Shown piece after piece: positions 61,678 to 64,000 of a DNA stretch of 64,000 bases. The notes beneath the pieces are model-generated. The model did not search any database, was not told the DNA's origin, and saw nothing but the letters and a program-made list of their open reading frames with translations. The first letter of the stretch is position 1, and each line of letters starts with the position of its first letter. Made by a program: the position numbers and the translations under genes. This DNA comes from Balneolaceae bacterium (GTDB taxonomy: Bacteria > Bacteroidota > Rhodothermia > Balneolales > Balneolaceae): positions 1-64,000 of the forward strand of contig JAEPQE010000003.1 in assembly GCA_017640665.1 (NCBI GenBank). Direction: 5' to 3'.

Positions 61678-62230
61678 AGATGTTTGTATTCGGTATTTGA
61701 TGAAGGAAATGGATCCTTCTGAAGAAATTGAATTTGAACGTGAAATGATGACCGACGAAAATCTTTTGATTGAAGTCGAGAGTCTTAGAAAAACATATCA
61801 AAAACTCGGGAAGCTCCCGCACTGGGAGCCACCTCCCGATCTTTCTGCTAAGATTGCTACCGATGCGGTACAGGCGCAGCAAGAACAAATTAAGCGCTCT
61901 AACCGCTGGACATTCGTAATGTCTCGATCGGTAGCCGCAGCAGCAGTTGCAATCTTAATCATCTCAACCACCATTTATTTTTCTAACGGAGAAGCTTATA
62001 CACAAACTGATACAATCCCGAACACAACAAACTTAACAACTGAAACCGTAGCCCCATGGGTAGATCGTAGTAATACGATTCATTTTGCAGGAACATCACT
62101 TCAGCAAAACAATCCTCAGCCGCTTCAGTTGGAAAGGGATCAAAGTTTCTCCAGGCTCAAGCTCATAAACGCAGAGACTGGATTCGCTCCTCCAACAAGA
62201 AAGATAGTGTTGACAAGTTCATCCCGATAA
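61664..62230 (+). CDS. Putative anti-sigma factor, single-pass membrane protein
   Basis: A 188-residue protein with an acidic helical N-terminus (CIRYLMKEMDPSEEIEFERE), which in this position resembles anti-sigma domains, a membrane segment at about residues 89-108, and a periplasmic tail rich in Thr/Asn. No zinc HxxxCxxC motif is visible, so it would be a non-zinc type. Its start overlaps the sigma gene end by 14 bases. Assignment is from context and topology. Confidence 0.75.
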   Translation: MQKSEDVCIRYLMKEMDPSEEIEFEREMMTDENLLIEVESLRKTYQKLGKLPHWEPPPDLSAKIATDAVQAQQEQIKRSNRWTFVMSRSVAAAAVAILIISTTIYFSNGEAYTQTDTIPNTTNLTTETVAPWVDRSNTIHFAGTSLQQNNPQPLQLERDQSFSRLKLINAETGFAPPTRKIVLTSSSR

Positions 62231-62233
62231 ATT

Positions 62234-62262
62234 AAAGGCAACCAATAGGTTGCCTTTTTTAT
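62234..62262 (+). terminator. Rho-independent terminator after the sigma/anti-sigma genes
   Basis: AAAGGCAACC pairs perfectly with GGTTGCCTTT around AATA, and a T-run continues. Confidence 0.85.
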
Positions 62263-62297
62263 GTGGATAACTTTAAGCAAATGTGTTAATAAGTTTT

Positions 62298-62328
62298 TTT
62301 GTAACCGAGATAGGCTCGCTTTATATTG
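62298..62328 (+). promoter_or_regulatory. Bacteroidota-type promoter for parA
   Basis: TTTG at 62298-62301 and TATATTG at 62322-62328, 20 bases apart, match the TTTG/TAnnTTTG pattern. The parA start is 47 bases downstream, and a terminator precedes it. Confidence 0.5.
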
Positions 62329-62374
62329 AAATTTAGTCGAAAAACGTTCATTTCATAAAGCAGGATATTATTTA

Positions 62375-63169
62375 ATGGGTAAAGTTATTGCCATTGCCAA
62401 TCAGAAGGGTGGAGTCGGAAAAACAACCACGGCAATTAACCTGGCAGCCAGCCTTGCAGCCATCGAACACCCAACTCTGGTTATCGATATTGATCCCCAA
62501 AGTAATACTACAAGTGGTTTAGGAATCGATTCTAAAACGGTAACGAATTCTATTTATGAAGTGATGATAGGAAGCACGGATGTAAACGATGCCATCCGAC
62601 AGACCGAGCTCGACTTTCTGGACTTAGTTCCGGCGCATATCAATCTTGTGGGGGCTGAAATCGAAATGATTGATCGTGAGGAGCGAGAGAGAATTTTGAA
62701 GAAAGCTATTGCTGATCTGCGCGAACGGTATGATTTTATTGTGATTGATTGCCCCCCTTCTTTGGGACTTTTGACTATTAATGCGCTTACGGCATCGGAT
62801 TCTATTGTGATACCTGTTCAGTGTGAATATTTTGCGCTGGAAGGATTAGGGCAGCTTTTAAATACCATTAAGATTGTGAGGCAGCATTTAAATCCGGAGC
62901 TTGATATTGAAGGGGTTCTTCTAACAATGTACGATACACGAACAAGGCTTTCTAATCAGGTAGCAGAAGAGGTTAAACGTTATTTCGATGATCGGGTATT
63001 TAAATCGGTAATTGCACGAAATGTTCGTCTTGCTGAGGCGCCCAGTTTTGGAAAACCTGCATTGCTCTATGATTCAACCAGTGTGGGTTCGAAAAATTAT
63101 CTGGCGTTGGCAAGAGAAATCATAAAAAAGAACAGAAAGCTGTTTAAGAACAGCCCGGTACTTTCTTAA
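62375..63169 (+). CDS. parA: ParA/Soj-family chromosome-partitioning ATPase
   Basis: A 264-residue protein. The deviant Walker A KGGVGKTT (11-18), the [13 protein letters not shown] motif, [11 protein letters not shown] and a [10 protein letters not shown] segment identify Soj/ParA. It binds DNA as an ATP dimer and, with ParB, moves the origin region. No N-terminal extension or helix-turn-helix is present, which is typical of chromosomal rather than plasmid ParA. The parB gene begins 10 bases after its stop. The pair probably lies in the origin half of the chromosome. Confidence 0.95.
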   Translation: MGKVIAIANQKGGVGKTTTAINLAASLAAIEHPTLVIDIDPQSNTTSGLGIDSKTVTNSIYEVMIGSTDVNDAIRQTELDFLDLVPAHINLVGAEIEMIDREERERILKKAIADLRERYDFIVIDCPPSLGLLTINALTASDSIVIPVQCEYFALEGLGQLLNTIKIVRQHLNPELDIEGVLLTMYDTRTRLSNQVAEEVKRYFDDRVFKSVIARNVRLAEAPSFGKPALLYDSTSVGSKNYLALAREIIKKNRKLFKNSPVLS

Positions 63170-63179
63170 GTAAAGAATT

Positions 63180-64000
63180 ATGGCGACTAAAAAAGTACTT
63201 GGAAGAGGTTTAGGGGCGTTTTTCCCGGAATATGAATCGGAAGTAGCTTCTTCATCTGAAGAAAAAAAGAAATCAGAGAAAAGAGAGGGAATTGAAAAAA
63301 ATATCATTGCCCCGGAAGAACGCGTAAATGTAGTTCTGAATGTCCCGGTCGAGCATATTCGTGCAAACCCTCATCAACCCAGAAAAGAGTTTGATGAGGA
63401 ACGCTTAGAAGAACTCGCTGATTCTCTAAAAAAGCATGGACTTATCCAGCCGATTACAGTTCGCTACATCGGGGAAAAGAGATTCGAGCTTATAAGTGGA
63501 GAACGGCGTTTGAGAGCTGCTAAGTTGGGGGGGATGGATGAAATTCCTGCTTACATTCGTGAAGCTGACGATGAACAAAGTATGGCTTTTGCGCTGATTG
63601 AGAATATTCAGAGAGAGGAACTAAACCCCCTTGAAGTTGCCATGGGGTACAAGCGGTTACTGGAGGAATTTGACTATACTCAAGCTGAAGTAGCGAGCCG
63701 GGTAGGCAAGAACAGAACTACAGTCACGAATATGCTTCGTTTGTTAAACCTCCCTGATTTTATTCAGGCAGCTTTAGTTTCTGGTAAGATTACGACTGGT
63801 CACGCAAGATCTTTAATCACTATCGAAGACCAGACAGTTCAGCAAAAACTGTTGAACAAAATCATCAAGTTAGGCTGGTCAGTTAGACAGGTTGAGGATG
63901 TGGTACGTGAGTTAGGAAATTCAACTTCGAAAAAGAAACCATCTAAAACTACATCGAAGGATCCATTTTATGATGAAATTTCTACCCGTTTAAGACGTAC
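63180..64000 (+). CDS. parB: ParB/Spo0J-family partition protein, 3-prime end outside window
   Basis: The frame opens at ATG 63180, 10 bases after parA, and stays open to the window edge (273 codons seen). The N-terminus has KVLGRGLGAFFP, the usual ParA-stimulating start, then a lysine-rich linker. The CTP-binding ParB/Srx fold shows NPHQPRKEFDEERLEEL, GERRLRAAK (GERRxRA box) and ENIQREELNPLEVA, followed by helix-turn-helix YTQAEVASRVGKNRTTVTNMLRLL. It loads at parS as a CTP clamp; no parS-like site was seen here. Confidence 0.95.
   Translation, partial: MATKKVLGRGLGAFFPEYESEVASSSEEKKKSEKREGIEKNIIAPEERVNVVLNVPVEHIRANPHQPRKEFDEERLEELADSLKKHGLIQPITVRYIGEKRFELISGERRLRAAKLGGMDEIPAYIREADDEQSMAFALIENIQREELNPLEVAMGYKRLLEEFDYTQAEVASRVGKNRTTVTNMLRLLNLPDFIQAALVSGKITTGHARSLITIEDQTVQQKLLNKIIKLGWSVRQVEDVVRELGNSTSKKKPSKTTSKDPFYDEISTRLRR

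Noticed and set aside
62375-64000. parS centromere site near parAB
   Set aside because: No near-match to the usual 16-base parS palindrome was seen in the window, so none is reported.

Overview
The window (about 40% GC by eye) reads as chromosome of a Bacteroidota-like bacterium, most likely Balneolota/Balneolaceae or a close relative. Reasons: a SusD-type lipoprotein tail, type IX secretion (T9SS) tails of the YPNPFNPST kind, LytTR and ECF/anti-sigma regulators, DUF5916 barrel protein, a small histone H1-like protein, TANNTTTG-type -7 promoter boxes, weak Shine-Dalgarno signals and several TTG starts. I see no rRNA, tRNA, CRISPR array, IS element or prophage.

Layout. 1-0.4 kb: end of a SusD-like gene and its terminator. 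0.9-3.7 kb: a small membrane protein and an exported YCII-domain protein, convergent with a LytTR response regulator/histidine kinase pair. 3.8-13.2 kb: a tightly packed forward operon of exported proteins (FG-GAP/ASPIC-UnbV, alpha/beta hydrolase, DUF1579-like lipoprotein, DUF4350-like/NTF2 fusion, DUF5916 barrel), then a beta-lactamase-fold serine hydrolase. It starts 153 bases from the divergent kinase gene. 13.3-15.8 kb: S41 peptidase and a membrane-anchored AraC regulator. 16-23.7 kb: sugar cluster with two SSS symporters, GH1 beta-glycosidase, ROK regulator and a GH130 beta-mannosyl-glucose phosphorylase, plus an orphan 33-residue lipoprotein. 23.9-32 kb: two secreted beta-propellers, a FAD/Fe-S dehydrogenase, HSL-type esterase, M61 peptidase. 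32-39.5 kb: NTF2-like protein, histone H1-like protein, duplicated-domain cytidine deaminase, GH3-serine hydrolase fusion, four-helix-bundle protein, penicillin acylase.

39.7-45 kb: 3-hydroxyacyl-CoA dehydrogenase, then two T9SS cargo proteins that share rearranged modules and flank a 67-residue PID-CTERM-like protein. 45.3-48.6 kb: hydrolase, Tat-exported oxidoreductase, RmuC. 48.8-54.5 kb: FtsX-type ABC permease with PadR regulator, methyltransferase, RluA-type pseudouridine synthase, PPK2. 54.6-58.8 kb: methyltransferase, a stretch of unusual palindromes, a leaderless beta-propeller, and an SSS transporter with a DUF3311 partner. 58.9-64 kb: UvrC, ECF sigma/anti-sigma pair, ParA and the start of ParB.

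Most promising for a second look: the two-component system beside the coupled exported-hydrolase operon; the T9SS / PID-CTERM-like / T9SS trio; the long hairpin and nested inverted repeats at 55377-55566; dispersed palindromes concentrated after 48.6 kb; and a cytidine deaminase whose intact and degenerate domains are in the reverse order of the E. coli enzyme. All functional statements are from reading motifs; no database search was run.
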